Part shown: one piece after another, positions 55,901-64,000 of the stretch
Numbering within the stretch: position 1 is the stretch's first letter
Layout: every line of letters begins with the position of its first letter
Source: Rhynchopus euleeides
Taxonomy: Eukaryota; Euglenozoa; Diplonemea; Diplonemida; Diplonemidae
Length of the DNA stretch: 64,000 nt
Direction of reading: 5' to 3'
Assembly (NCBI GenBank): GCA_963210315.1
Contig: OY723259.1
Coordinates: 248,001-312,000, forward strand
Translations under genes and position numbers: made by a program
Notes under the pieces: generated by a model
Seen by the model: only the letters and a program-made list of their open reading frames with translations
The model's database searches: none
What the model was told of the DNA's origin: nothing

Positions 55901-56754
55901 TTGAACTCGACCACCCAGTCCTTCGAGTGCGGGATCACGTGCGTCTTCGGTGTCTCCTGCGACACCGAGCACGCAGGCTTGTCGTACGACGCCTTGCAGT
56001 CGTTGTACATGAAGTGGATGCCCGAGATGTCACCGGCAGACAGCCCTTCGCGCTGCCCAATCGGAAACGGTGACACAATCGTCGGCTTCGACCCGATGGC
56101 GAAACCGCTCGCCCCGTAGTGCATGATGCTCCCGTAGTCGTATGCGCCGACCGACCGACCACGCGACCCCGTCTTGTCGAAGTTGTGCTCCATCCCGCCC
56201 TTGATCTGCGAGAAGTCGACGTACACAAACTCGTCACGGTCGTTCCGCGCCTGTTCGTGGGACAGCCCCAGTGTGTGTCCGATCTCGTGGATGGATGCAC
56301 CCAGACCGCAGTCCTTCCCCAGGTTGATCTGGTTCGTGCCACCCGACATCCCCACAGGCGAGTTGCACTGCGACGCGTCCGCAATGAACATCACGTGGTT
56401 CGAGGGGCACGACCCCTTCGAGCACTTCTGGAACCGGATGCACGTGCGCGACTCCCAGTGCGAGATCGCCTGCATCACAATCGGCTCGTCCGACGCGAGG
56501 TACTCCGACGCCGGGGTCGGGTTCGAGGGGTTCGACCTGCTTGTCTCAATGTAGTACGGGACCTTCCCCTCCGGCCAGAGGTACCGGGCATCGTTGATCC
56601 CCGCCCCACCCAGCACCGTCCCGTCACGCGACGTCTTCACCTGGATGTCCCCCTGCACAATCTGGTATGTGTACGGCTCCTCCTGCTCCAGCAGCTCGCT
56701 GTGCCCTGCTGCTGCTGCGCACAGCAGCAGCACCGCCCGTGCAGGCCCGACCAT
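49987..56754 (-). CDS. Gene 4: membrane-anchored astacin-type metalloprotease with long stalk, 2255 aa
   Basis: The largest intact member. It has signal peptide MVGPARAVLLLCAAAAGHS, propeptide QGDI, zinc motif HEIGHTLGLSHEQARND and Met-turn SIMHYG. The same EGF-like, LamG-like, TLTLVGDYDEWV and Cys modules follow to about residue 985. The stalk is about 1180 residues with 18 APTPLP/VPTPLP-GKT modules, double that of genes 1 and 2. The transmembrane helix is WWLILIIAAGIIILCGVFG. The cytoplasmic tail starts like gene 1 (RKSDTVKLQDLEDFMQL) and then diverges, ending QPMSI. The start is fixed by comparison: a 1-base difference just upstream breaks the longer frame seen in gene 1, so the ATG at 56754 is the family start. 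There is no intron and no frameshift. Confidence 0.93.
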   Translation of the reverse strand: MVGPARAVLLLCAAAAGHSELLEQEEPYTYQIVQGDIQVKTSRDGTVLGGAGINDARYLWPEGKVPYYIETSRSNPSNPTPASEYLASDEPIVMQAISHWESRTCIRFQKCSKGSCPSNHVMFIADASQCNSPVGMSGGTNQINLGKDCGLGASIHEIGHTLGLSHEQARNDRDEFVYVDFSQIKGGMEHNFDKTGSRGRSVGAYDYGSIMHYGASGFAIGSKPTIVSPFPIGQREGLSAGDISGIHFMYNDCKASYDKPACSVSQETPKTHVIPHSKDWVVEFNGLYSASMKLSYTGTTAPSSMLSQTQADGSTVSQTATAQVTFKPDTSVQGQKYTIQATFESGGKSATCLVNVEVASADAVCFGKPSNDPTVCGSRGTCQDNPLEPCKCNSGYGGLECLGFANCPSNYLDAFDDSIGTWAPIGVNVKKESDFVAAGGGGFLIGADSGKNGQAQLSLLAESTPQRITFYMAWYDPDNAPTLSFRGGSGGSTTCFQVSYRSGAWSLGSKSVAAEAAEKTYYHFDVHVNWQTQKADLYIDGHMETEGVAFQGSCSGVSKLVYFGNGYLDEFHMWCTSYILLTGSLVEGLTQDDLRAGGTLATLTLVGDYDEWVDTTENKQRILDAMIGNQPKTEGWGKAKSTMLNTGLVKVNPSNRQQLVIGPLVAYPGYEMDPTELVDFYLTGQMFKSGQTPTWSARDVEFQVPGDCHHSVKKPFDTNTDSTSLISIDTGVMLKGAGSGKVRSGYIATLAAGGVRAKTITFATRAGSTSAQFGVEFQGQSGSIKCYTGIFGNIAYEVASRTTITSATANTWIEWEILIDWTAKTFSIKAGGVSGGTGIALPANFDNIVNIQISTQDGSSYIDELYLTCDHRDPTFEVKPTCPKVGVDAATLHFFPGSDALATSDKVALVPSSATDCSQAETQCASLEACSASTGSMLMDNQAVEWGAGTLPKLKGGTAYKVCYYPQSYKQWALLKDTFTPCKGDTPETPAPATDAPATPAPATDAPATAAPATDAPATTAPVTDAPSTDAPATDAPATPAPATDAPTTTAPATDAPATPAPATDAPATPAPATDAPTTTAPATDAPATPAPATDAPATTAPVTDAPATPAPVTAAPATDAPNTPAPVTDAPATDAPAKPAPDTLAPTPLPIGETVAPPTPAPATDAPATDAPSTPAPATPAPSTPAPGTDAPATDAPITSAPATDAPVTPAPDTLAPTPLPIGKTVAPDTPAPATDAPNTPAPATDAPATPSPSTPAPATDAPATDAPSTPAPATDAPATPAPDTLAPTPLPVGKTLAPPTPAPATDAPVTDAPSTPAPGTPAPSTPAPGTDAPATDAPSTDAPATPAPDTLAPTPLPVGKTLAPPTPAPATDAPSTPAPVTDAPATPSPSTPAPATPAPATDAPATPAPDTLAPTPLPIGKTFAPDTPAPATDAPATDAPVTDAPATDAPATNAPSTPAPATGAPVTPAPATDAPSTDAPATDAPNTPAPDTLVPTPLPIGKTFAPDTPAPATDAPATDAPATPAPATDAPVTPAPATDAPATDAPVTDAPATPAPDTLVPTPLPIGKTFAPDTPAPATDAPATDAPATPAPATDAPVTPAPATDAPVTGAPDTIAPTPLPIGKTFAPDTPAPATDAPATPAPATDAPATPAPATGAPVTPAPATDAPATDAPATPAPDTIAPTPLPIGKTFAPDTPAPATDAPATDAPSTPAPATDAPATPAPATDAPATVAPVTDAPATPAPDTIAPTPLPIGKTFAPDTPAPATDAPATPAPATDAPATPAPATDAPVTPAPATDAPATDAPATPAPDTIAPTPLPIGKTFAPDTPAPATDAPSTPAPATDAPATDAPATDAPATPAPDTIAPTPLPIGKTFAPDTPAPATDSPATPAPATDAPVTPAPATDAPATGAPATPAPDTVAPTPLPVGKTFAPDTPAPATDAPATDAPATPAPATDAPATPAPDTVAPTPLPAGKTFAPDTPAPATDAPATSAPATPAPATDAPATPAPDTAAPTPLPAGKTFAPPTPAPATDAPATAAPDTIAPTPLPAGKTHAPATPAPATDAPATAVPDTAAPTPLPSGMTFAPATPAPATDAPATAAPDTTAPTPLPSGHTYVPSTDAPETSENDTTVPDTATPRGLSQTSTPLGYGWNTTAPLNAASVDDDDSGFPWWLILIIAAGIIILCGVFGVIAWMMMRKSDTVKLQDLEDFMQLDDEANARPLSEYHDHSNPSSPYSRVGSVSFADTPQPMSI
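50380..53805 (-). repeat. Stalk-encoding repeat of gene 4 (18 modules)
   Basis: About 3.4 kb of coding repeat. Runs of adjacent near-identical modules (APTPLPIGKTFAPDTPAP) point to recent local expansion. Confidence 0.85.
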
Positions 56755-56845
56755 CTTCCAATTCTTTTTCCCTTTTCTTCCAAATGCGATAAAGTGTCAC
56801 TCTCTACCTGCATGGGATGTGTGCGTGGGTGTGTGCTGATGGACT
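56755..56845 (-). promoter_or_regulatory. Conserved 5' leader or core promoter of gene 4
   Basis: The family leader block, with one base fewer than gene 1 next to the ATG. Beyond about 90 bp the flank no longer resembles genes 1-3. Confidence 0.45.
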
Positions 56846-57714
56846 TGGCTACAGCAGAGCTCCCGCAATGCAACCTCTACGATATCGCGAACACACGACA
56901 CCTCATCATACGCAGCACACTCGACGAGACAACGGGGATATGCTTCGCGCGGAACTGTCTGCCGCGCAACAGTCGCAGGCTGAAGGCACAAACGAGACAG
57001 GAAACGACACACGCGGATATGTTGATGTGGCATTGCCAGCAGGCAGGACACCCGCTCGCTGCCCCTCTGCCAGAGCAGCCAACAGTGTTATGGGGCGCCC
57101 TCCCTGCTTTGCAAGGGAAAATGTACAACGGCAGGCTACCCGTTTCTTCATTTTTCACCTTGCCTGGTAGGGGGACCCACCCTCACGGGGGGGGGGGGGG
57201 AAAGAGGAACGGCATGCTGCCCGTTCACTCTTTTCCCCTCCGTCGTGGGTGTCGGGGTACCAAATATTGGGTGTGGGGGGTGCCTAAAAATTGGGTTACC
57301 CACAGGGGACATCGGGTACCCCACAGTGGGGGCGGGGCGGAAGGGGAGGGGCGGGGGGGGTAGTGAAATAGAGGTACAAGGGAGCACAAGACTGATCACC
57401 CTTCACTCGTTATGCAGGTTGTGTCTGAAACCCAGTGTCGCGGGGCGGAAGGGGAGGGGGGGGGGTCGTCCTTCAGAAAGCGCATCAACCTCACCTGCTG
57501 CCTCTCACACTCCAGGGTGGGGGGGGGGGCAAAAGGAGGTGGCGGTGTTTGGTGCAGGGAAGGGGTTTGCGAAGAGAGGGACCCCCCCCCCCTCCCAAAA
57601 AAGGGCATGTTCATAGGGGCAAAAAAGGGCATGTTCAATACAAAAATGTGTACAAAGGGTGCATGCCCCCCCCCCCAAATGCAGGCCGATTGGGCTCTGG
57701 TGAGCGCTGACGCG
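56846..57714. other. Spacer between genes 4 and 5
   Basis: Non-coding apart from short unrecognised frames. It contains poly-G tracts and two related GGGGCGGAAGGGGAGGGG blocks. It is repeated upstream of gene 5 (60809-61680). Confidence 0.5.
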
Positions 57715-60700
57715 TCAAATAAAGGAAGGCGCGTCGGTTGCAGGTGCAGGCGTTTCAGGCGTGTCGCCCTTGCACGGGGTGAATGTGTCCTTCAGCAGTG
57801 CCCACTGCTTGTAGCTCTGCGGGTAGTAGCACACCTTGTACGCTGTCCCGCCCTTCAGCTTCGGGAGGGTGCCGGCACCCCACTCCACCGCCTGGTTGTC
57901 CATCAGCATCGACCCTGTCGACGCGGAGCACGCCTCGAGCGACGCGCACTGCGTCTCCGCCTGCGAGCAGTCCGTTGCACTGGACGGCACCAGCGCCACC
58001 TTGTCCGACGTGGCCAGTGCGTCCGAACCAGGGAAGAAGTGCAGCGTCGCCGCGTCCACACCCACCTTCGGGCAGGTCGGCTTCACCTCGAACGTCGGGT
58101 CACGGTGGTCGCACGTCAGGTACAGCTCGTCGATGTACGACGACCCATCCTGTGTCGAGATCTGGATGTTGACAATGTTGTCGAAGTTGGCAGGCAGTGC
58201 GATCCCCGTCCCGCCAGACACACCGCCAGCCTTGATGCTGAAGGTCTTTGCCGTCCAGTCGATCAGGATCTCCCACTCAATCCACGTGTTCGCGGTGGCC
58301 GACGTGATCGTCGTCCGCGACGCCACCTCGTAGGCAATGTTGCCAAAGATCCCCGTGTAGCACTTGATGGACCCGGACTGACCCTGGAACTCAACACCGA
58401 ACTGCGCGCTGGTACTGCCGGCCCGTGTGGCGAACGTGATGGTCTTTGCACGGACACCACCAGCAGCCAGCGTCGCAATGTAGCCTGAACGCACCTTGCC
58501 AGACCCCGCACCCTTGAGCATCACCCCCGTGTCGATCGAGATCAGACTGGTGCTGTCTGTGTTCGTGTCGAACGGCTTCTTCACGCTGTGGTGGCAGTCA
58601 CCAGGGACCTGGAACTCCACGTCACGTGCAGACCACGTGGGCGTCTGCCCGGACTTGAACATCTGACCCGTCAGGTAGAAGTCGACCAGCTCAGTCGGGT
58701 CCATCTCGTACCCCGGGTACGCCACCAGAGGCCCGATGACGAGCTGCTGGCGGTTCGACGGGTTCACCTTCACAAGCCCCGTATTCAGCATTGTCGACTT
58801 CGCCTTCCCCCACCCCTCCGTCTTCGGCTGGTTCCCGATCATCGCGTCCAGGATGCGCTGCTTGTTCTCCGTCGTGTCCACCCACTCGTCGTAGTCCCCG
58901 ACCAGCGTCAGTGTGGCAAGCGTCCCACCGGCACGCAGGTCGTCCTGCGTCAGCCCCTCCACAAGTGACCCCGTCAGCAGGATGTAGCTGGTGCACCACA
59001 TGTGGAACTCGTCCAGGTAGCCGTTCCCGAAGTACACCAGCTTCGACACACCAGAGCACGACCCCTGGAAGGCCACCCCCTCTGTCTCCATGTGCCCGTC
59101 GATGTACAGGTCCGCCTTCTGTGTCTGCCAGTTCACGTGCACGTCGAAGTGGTAGTACGTCTTCTCCGCCGCCTCAGCTGCCACGCTCTTCGACCCCAGC
59201 GACCATGCCCCGGACCGGTAGCTCACCTGGAAGCACGTCGTCGACCCGCCGCTGCCGCCACGGAACGACAGTGTCGGTGCGTTGTCAGGGTCGTACCACG
59301 CCATGTAGAAGGTGATGCGCTGCGGTGTCGACTCCGCCAGCAGGGACAGCTGTGCCTGCCCGTTCTTCCCACTGTCCGCACCGATCAGGAACCCACCACC
59401 GCCAGCTGCCACAAAGTCAGACTCCTTCTTCACGTTCACACCGATGGGAGCCCACGTCCCGATGGAGTCGTCGAACGCGTCCAGGTAGTTCGAAGGGCAG
59501 TTAGCGAACCCGAGGCACTCCAGCCCGCCGTACCCGCTGTTGCACTTGCACGGCTCCAGCGGGTTGTCCTGGCACGTCCCGCGCGACCCGCACACAGTCG
59601 GGTCGTTCGACGGCTTCCCGAAGCACACTGCGTCCGCCGATGCCACCTCCACGTTCACCAGGCACGTGGCACTCTTGCCCCCGCTCTCGAACGTCGCCTG
59701 GATGGTGTACTTCTGCCCCTGCACGCTCGTGTCCGGCTTGAAGGTGACCTGTGCCGTCGCTGTCTGCGACACCGTGCTCCCGTCCGCTTGTGTCTGCGAC
59801 AGCATGCTGCTCGGTGCCGTTGTCCCGGTGTACGACAGCTTCATCGATGCGGAGTACAGCCCGTTGAACTCGACCACCCAGTCCTTCGAGTGCGGGATCA
59901 CGTGCGTCTTCGGTGTCTCCTGCGACACCGAGCACGCAGGCTTGTCGTACGACGCCTTGCAGTCGTTGTACATGAAGTGGATGCCCGAGATGTCACCGGC
60001 AGACAGCCCTTCGCGCTGCCCAATCGGAAACGGTGACACAATCGTCGGCTTCGACCCGATGGCGAAACCGCTCGCCCCGTAGTGCATGATGCTCCCGTAG
60101 TCGTATGCGCCGACCGACCGACCACGCGACCCCGTCTTGTCGAAGTTGTGCTCCATCCCGCCCTTGATCTGCGAGAAGTCGACGTACACAAACTCGTCAC
60201 GGTCGTTCCGCGCCTGTTCGTGGGACAGCCCCAGTGTGTGTCCGATCTCGTGGATGGATGCACCCAGACCGCAGTCCTTCCCCAGGTTGATCTGGTTCGT
60301 GCCACCCGACATCCCCACAGGCGAGTTGCACTGCGACGCGTCCGCAATGAACATCACGTGGTTCGAGGGGCACGACCCCTTCGAGCACTTCTGGAACCGG
60401 ATGCACGTGCGCGACTCCCAGTGCGAGATCGCCTGCATCACAATCGGCTCGTCCGACGCGAGGTACTCCGACGCCGGGGTCGGGTTCGAGGGGTTCGACC
60501 TGCTTGTCTCAATGTAGTACGGGACCTTCCCCTCCGGCCAGAGGTACCGGGCATCGTTGATCCCCGCCCCACCCAGCACCGTCCCGTCACGCGACGTCTT
60601 CACCTGGATGTCCCCCTGCACAATCTGGTATGTGTACGGCTCCTCCTGCTCCAGCAGCTCGCTGTGCCCTGCTGCTGCTGCGCACAGCAGCAGCACCGCC

Positions 60701-60717
60701 CGTGCAGGCCCGACCAT
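57715..60717 (-). CDS. Gene 5: truncated, predicted soluble astacin-type metalloprotease, 1000 aa
   Basis: Identical in all visible residues to the first 990 residues of gene 4: signal peptide, propeptide, complete catalytic site, EGF-like, LamG-like and Cys modules. The duplication breakpoint falls at the start of the stalk. The reading frame then runs into former intergenic DNA and stops after TDAPSFI. It lacks stalk, transmembrane helix and tail, so a secreted diffusible enzyme is predicted. It keeps a full copy of the gene 4 5' flank. Either it is a very young gene or an assembly duplicate of gene 4. Confidence 0.8.
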   Translation of the reverse strand: MVGPARAVLLLCAAAAGHSELLEQEEPYTYQIVQGDIQVKTSRDGTVLGGAGINDARYLWPEGKVPYYIETSRSNPSNPTPASEYLASDEPIVMQAISHWESRTCIRFQKCSKGSCPSNHVMFIADASQCNSPVGMSGGTNQINLGKDCGLGASIHEIGHTLGLSHEQARNDRDEFVYVDFSQIKGGMEHNFDKTGSRGRSVGAYDYGSIMHYGASGFAIGSKPTIVSPFPIGQREGLSAGDISGIHFMYNDCKASYDKPACSVSQETPKTHVIPHSKDWVVEFNGLYSASMKLSYTGTTAPSSMLSQTQADGSTVSQTATAQVTFKPDTSVQGQKYTIQATFESGGKSATCLVNVEVASADAVCFGKPSNDPTVCGSRGTCQDNPLEPCKCNSGYGGLECLGFANCPSNYLDAFDDSIGTWAPIGVNVKKESDFVAAGGGGFLIGADSGKNGQAQLSLLAESTPQRITFYMAWYDPDNAPTLSFRGGSGGSTTCFQVSYRSGAWSLGSKSVAAEAAEKTYYHFDVHVNWQTQKADLYIDGHMETEGVAFQGSCSGVSKLVYFGNGYLDEFHMWCTSYILLTGSLVEGLTQDDLRAGGTLATLTLVGDYDEWVDTTENKQRILDAMIGNQPKTEGWGKAKSTMLNTGLVKVNPSNRQQLVIGPLVAYPGYEMDPTELVDFYLTGQMFKSGQTPTWSARDVEFQVPGDCHHSVKKPFDTNTDSTSLISIDTGVMLKGAGSGKVRSGYIATLAAGGVRAKTITFATRAGSTSAQFGVEFQGQSGSIKCYTGIFGNIAYEVASRTTITSATANTWIEWEILIDWTAKTFSIKAGGVSGGTGIALPANFDNIVNIQISTQDGSSYIDELYLTCDHRDPTFEVKPTCPKVGVDAATLHFFPGSDALATSDKVALVPSSATDCSQAETQCASLEACSASTGSMLMDNQAVEWGAGTLPKLKGGTAYKVCYYPQSYKQWALLKDTFTPCKGDTPETPAPATDAPSFI

Positions 60718-61695
60718 CTTCCAATTCTTTTTCCCTTTTCTTCCAAATGCGATAAAGTGTCACTCTCTACCTGCATGGGATGTGTGCGTGGGTGTGTGCT
60801 GATGGACTTGGCTACAGCAGAGCTCCCGCAATGCAACCTCTACGATATCGCGAACACACGACACCTCATCATACGCAGCACACTCGACGAGACAACGGGG
60901 ATATGCTTCGCGCGGAACTGTCTGCCGCGCAACAGTCGCAGGCTGAAGGCACAAACGAGACAGGAAACGACACACGCGGATATGTTGATGTGGCATTGCC
61001 AGCAGGCAGGACACCCGCTCGCTGCCCCTCTGCCAGAGCAGCCAACAGTGTTATGGGGCGCCCTCCCTGCTTTGCAAGGGAAAATGTACAACGGCAGGCT
61101 ACCCGTTTCTTCATTTTTCACCTTGCCTGGTAGGGGGACCCACCCTCACGGGGGGGGGGGGGGGGAAAGAGGAACGGCATGCTGCCCGTTCACTCTTTTC
61201 CCCTCCGTCGTGGGTGTCGGGGTACCAAATATTGGGTGTGGGGGGTGCCTAAAAATTGGGTTACCCACAGGGGACATCGGGTACCCCACAGTGGGGGCGG
61301 GGCGGAAGGGGAGGGGCGGGGGGGGTAGTGAAATAGAGGTACAAGGGAGCACAAGACTGATCACCCTTCACTCGTTATGCAGGTTGTGTCTGAAACCCAG
61401 TGTCGCGGGGCGGAAGGGGAGGGGGGGGGGGTCGTCCTTCAGAAAGCGCATCAACCTCACCTGCTGCCTCTCACACTCCAGGGTGGGGGGGGGGCAAAAG
61501 GAGGTGGCGGTGTTTGGTGCAGGGAAGGGGTTTGCGAAGAGAGGGACCCCCCCCCCCTCCCAAAAAAGGGCATGTTCATAGGGGCAAAAAAGGGCATGTT
61601 CAATACAAAAATGTGTACAAAGGGTGCATGCCCCCCCCCCCCCAAATGCAGGCCGATTGGGCTCTGGTGAGCGCTGACGCGTCAAATAAAGGAAG
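57729..61695. repeat. Tandem segmental duplication, right copy
   Basis: Right partner of 53766-57728. Differences noticed are only in the lengths of G and C runs (for example near 61150, 61430 and 61630). Confidence 0.85.
60718..60808 (-). promoter_or_regulatory. Conserved 5' leader or core promoter of gene 5
   Basis: Same sequence as upstream of gene 4. Confidence 0.45.
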
Positions 61696-62210
61696 AAGGG
61701 AAACGCGGCTTGCTCCGCTTTCCAGCCACACAGAACCAACACCAGAATTCTTCGCTACGGGGTGATCGTCAGTGCATTTTGGTAAAACTGACGAAGAATA
61801 ACGAAGCATAACGACCAGCGAAGATCCCCAGAGAAAGAGGCGAAAAACCAAAAATGTCTCTGCGCTTTGTTCGGCACTTTTTGCTGAGGCTTCTTTTTGC
61901 GTCAACGCTTCCACACTGCTGATGCTGGTGTTGTGAGTGAGGAGCACAAGGGCACGAACAAGCACGTGACACGTTCCACCCACATCGAAGTGTGCTGAAG
62001 AAAAAGTGAGCAACAGCAGCCCCACTTCCCCTCACTAACTTGACGAGCTGTGGCGAGACTGTGACTGGTGGTGCTAGACGTCCACCCCCCCACTCTCCAC
62101 ACGGTGACTGAGCTCCCGCTCTGGAGCGGGGGTCTGACTGCCGCGAGCGGGTGTACCCACACCCGCTTTAACCCCCCGCCCACAAAGGTGTAGACTGACG
62201 TGCGGGAGAC
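61696..62210. other. Intergenic DNA with dispersed repeats
   Basis: 61749-61833 is a TTCGCTACGGGGTGATCGTC palindromic element (relative of 63295-63403). 61850-62010 resembles 37628-37735 and 40846-40970 (TGTCTCTGCGCTTTG, GCGTCAACGCTTCCACAC, AGAGCACAAGGGCACGA). No gene. Confidence 0.5.
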
Positions 62211-62884
62211 CAGGGGTGGAGCTTGGGGGTTTTTTCGGGTCAGCTGACCTGATTTTCTGCAGGCCCTCACAAAAAATCAGGTCAGGGGTAAAAAGAAAAA
62301 ATATATAGATTTTCGGGAAACCGGAAAAGTTGGCTCCTCGCCTTGGGGTCTCAAGGTGACCAGGAGGCGTTTCGTGAGCAAAGTGACCCCAGCGACATGA
62401 GCACAGGCCTCAAACAGTCACAATAGAGGACAAATGAAGCTGCCCAACCCGTACCGTGCAACAGACGTTTACTACCGTGGCCTCCGGCGGCTGGGGGCTC
62501 CGCCCCCCAGACCCCCCTGTGGCATGTGCCTGTCTTGTACCCAAGCCCTTTACATCAGGGAATGGAGTACAGACCGGATATCCTCAGGAGGACGCAGCCA
62601 ACTCACACAGAATCCGTACGCCCGCAAGTCACAGATGTTCACTACCGTGGCCTCCGGCGGCTGGGGGCTCCGCCCCCCAGACCCCCCCTATGGCATGTGT
62701 TTGTCTTGTAACCAAGTCCTTGCGCGTCCGGGGCTGCATATCAGTCCGGTACCCTCGCGGGAGGCTGGGCCCGAGCACTGATCTCTGAGACGAACCGGGG
62801 GGGAACCCATTCAGTGAGAAAAAATTGGCTGACCCGATCTGACCCGATCCAGCCCGCAACCCCATATTTCAAGCTCCACCCCTG
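62211..62884. mobile_element. hAT-type MITE, copy 2 (674 bp), 8-bp target duplication
   Basis: Inverted copy of 13814-14474 with the same CAGGGGTGGAGCTTG ends and a different perfect duplication CGGGAGAC (62203-62210, 62885-62892). No coding frame. Confidence 0.9.
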
Positions 62885-64000
62885 CGGGAGACCACCTTGC
62901 AGAAAAAAAGCGTAGCAACCGTGCTTCTTTCTTCCTTAATGATGCGTTGACGCTTCCGCCACCCTAGAGCCTGCTGCTTTGATGTGGGTGTGGAGCACAT
63001 GTGAACACGAGATAGCTAGACACACAGAAAAGGAACAGGATCGTCGGAAGCACTCCTACACTTTTACGCATCGTAAATGTGCTCAAAAAAAATCTAGACT
63101 AGCCTTTGGGATGGGCCAAACCGGCAATGCCGACGAATCCCCCTGTGGGGAGGGGGGTCTACAACTGAGAGACGGGATACGCATCCGATACACACATTAC
63201 GTCACACCACACGGGTATTGCGCTCTGCGAGGAAGAGGATGGGGAGGGTAGGGGACATGCATGCCGGGTGGGAGGCTTGGGTAAATAAACCCTTGGGGGC
63301 CTTCGCTACGGGGTGATCGTCAGTGCATTTTGGTGCATTTCCTGTTGAACTAGGTGAAAACTGACGAAGTTTGTCGAAGTTTGTCGACCAGCGAAGACCC
63401 CCCTTGCCTGTAATAGCAACACGCTGCGGAGGGCAGGGGCGGGCCCCCAGCTGGTGGTAAAATTGGAAGCCCCCCCCCAAGCTTCGGGCGGTGTCGCACA
63501 CCCGAACTTTCGGGGATGCGTCACCACTCTCTCTCTCTTTTTTTAATCCGTGAGGTGGATCACCGGGTGGGGAGAGAGATCCGGTGTGAGGCACTTGAGT
63601 GCGACCAGGTGGGCAGGGAACCTGGGGGCGGGGGGCCTCAAATCCCTCTCTCTCTCGCTTCTCTCTTTTCGAGGATCCCGTTTCCGAGGATCGACCCGCC
63701 ACACCCCCCCCCCCTAGGGGCAGAGACCCCGATAAGAATCCGACCCCCTGACCCCACCCGACCCCCGACCCCCTCTTATAAAAGACCCCCCCCCCCCCAA
63801 ATATCTGGGAAAAACCCTGGGTTTTTCCCGAGGAAACGCGGGTTTCTCCCTCTGTTGCATTGTTTGGACTCCGTGCGGATCGTAGTGGGGTCACTTTGTT
63901 GGTGTAGGTGCCACACAACACCCCTGAAATGCAGAGGTGGTCCTCGTCGAGAATGGGGGTCGGAAACCCGGGGGTCGGAATCGAGGGGTCGGATATGGGG
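62885..64000. other. Right end of window, no gene seen
   Basis: Contains a CTTAATGATGCGTTGACGCT block (62935-62958), the palindromic element GGGGGCCTTCGCTACGGG (63295-63403) and C-rich/G-rich runs with TATAAAAG at 63777. A long minus frame (63202-63921) is low-complexity and not supported. Confidence 0.45.

Larger units (their letters stand above)
53766..57728. repeat. Tandem segmental duplication, left copy
   Basis: Essentially identical to 57729-61695 apart from homopolymer lengths. It covers the first 990 codons of gene 4 and about 970 bp upstream. The junction shares only AG, so end joining with microhomology or an assembly join are both possible. Confidence 0.85.

Noticed and set aside
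63202..63921. 239-codon minus-strand frame at the right edge
   Set aside because: Gly/Arg/Pro low-complexity sequence over poly-C and poly-G runs; it includes a MITE-like palindrome.
1..64000. tRNA, rRNA or spliced-leader genes
   Set aside because: No cloverleaf, rRNA core or dinoflagellate spliced-leader sequence was found by reading both strands. A tRNAscan or Rfam search was not possible.
63700..64000. Telomere or chromosome end
   Set aside because: G/C-rich text is present but no regular telomeric unit such as TTTAGGG repeats.

Overview
The window looks like nuclear DNA from a repeat-rich unicellular eukaryote. It has no bacterial-style operons. The genes are large, GC-rich and secretory-type, and they lie in a sea of eukaryotic transposons, microsatellites and long G homopolymers. 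A chromerid, dinoflagellate-like or stramenopile-type alga is my guess; nothing in the sequence fixes the taxon.

The backbone is a tandem family of five astacin-type (M12A) zinc metalloprotease genes, all on the minus strand. Gene 1 is at 3999-8996, gene 2 at 17470-23090, gene 3 at 28773-34921, gene 4 at 49987-56754 and gene 5 at 57715-60717. The shared plan is: signal peptide; short propeptide with an aspartate-switch-like QGDI; astacin catalytic domain (HExxHxxGxxHExxR and a MHYG Met-turn); beta domain; EGF-like domain; two LamG-like domains separated by an extra module; and a Cys-containing membrane-proximal module. Genes 1, 2 and 4 then have a Thr/Pro/Ala stalk with 9, 9 and 18 APTPLPxGKT modules, one transmembrane helix and a short tail. 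Gene 3 replaces stalk and membrane anchor with a von Willebrand A domain and a WD40 propeller. Gene 5 is a recent tandem copy of the first 990 residues of gene 4 that stops just after the stalk begins, so it predicts a soluble form.

Genes 2 and 3 carry the same 753-bp insertion inside the catalytic-site codons, flanked by 19-bp target-site duplications. On the sense strand its first 87 nt can be folded by hand into a complete HDV-like self-cleaving ribozyme, which is where ribozymes sit at the 5' ends of R2-like non-LTR retrotransposons. In gene 2 the insertion plus one duplication is bounded by GT and AG, and its removal restores the intact protease motif, so it may act as a new intron. In gene 3 the donor GT is lost and the catalytic HE pair reads QQ. 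Both genes also share a 1-nt frameshift.

The rest is mobile DNA and repeats: two hAT-type MITEs with perfect 8-bp target duplications (13814-14474, 62211-62884); a 1995-bp long-TIR element with its empty site preserved beside gene 2 (1553-3547); a CACGGTGG-ended transposon family that carries a putative transposase and a small histone-like reading frame (1-1089, 12600-15617); TA-flanked elements (9416-10939, 15620-16606, 44965-45820); a palindrome-packed element with perfect 53-bp hairpins (43418-44458); a roughly 70-bp minisatellite (about 39140-40770); and segmentally duplicated 5' and 3' gene flanks. About 37-50 kb has no convincing gene.
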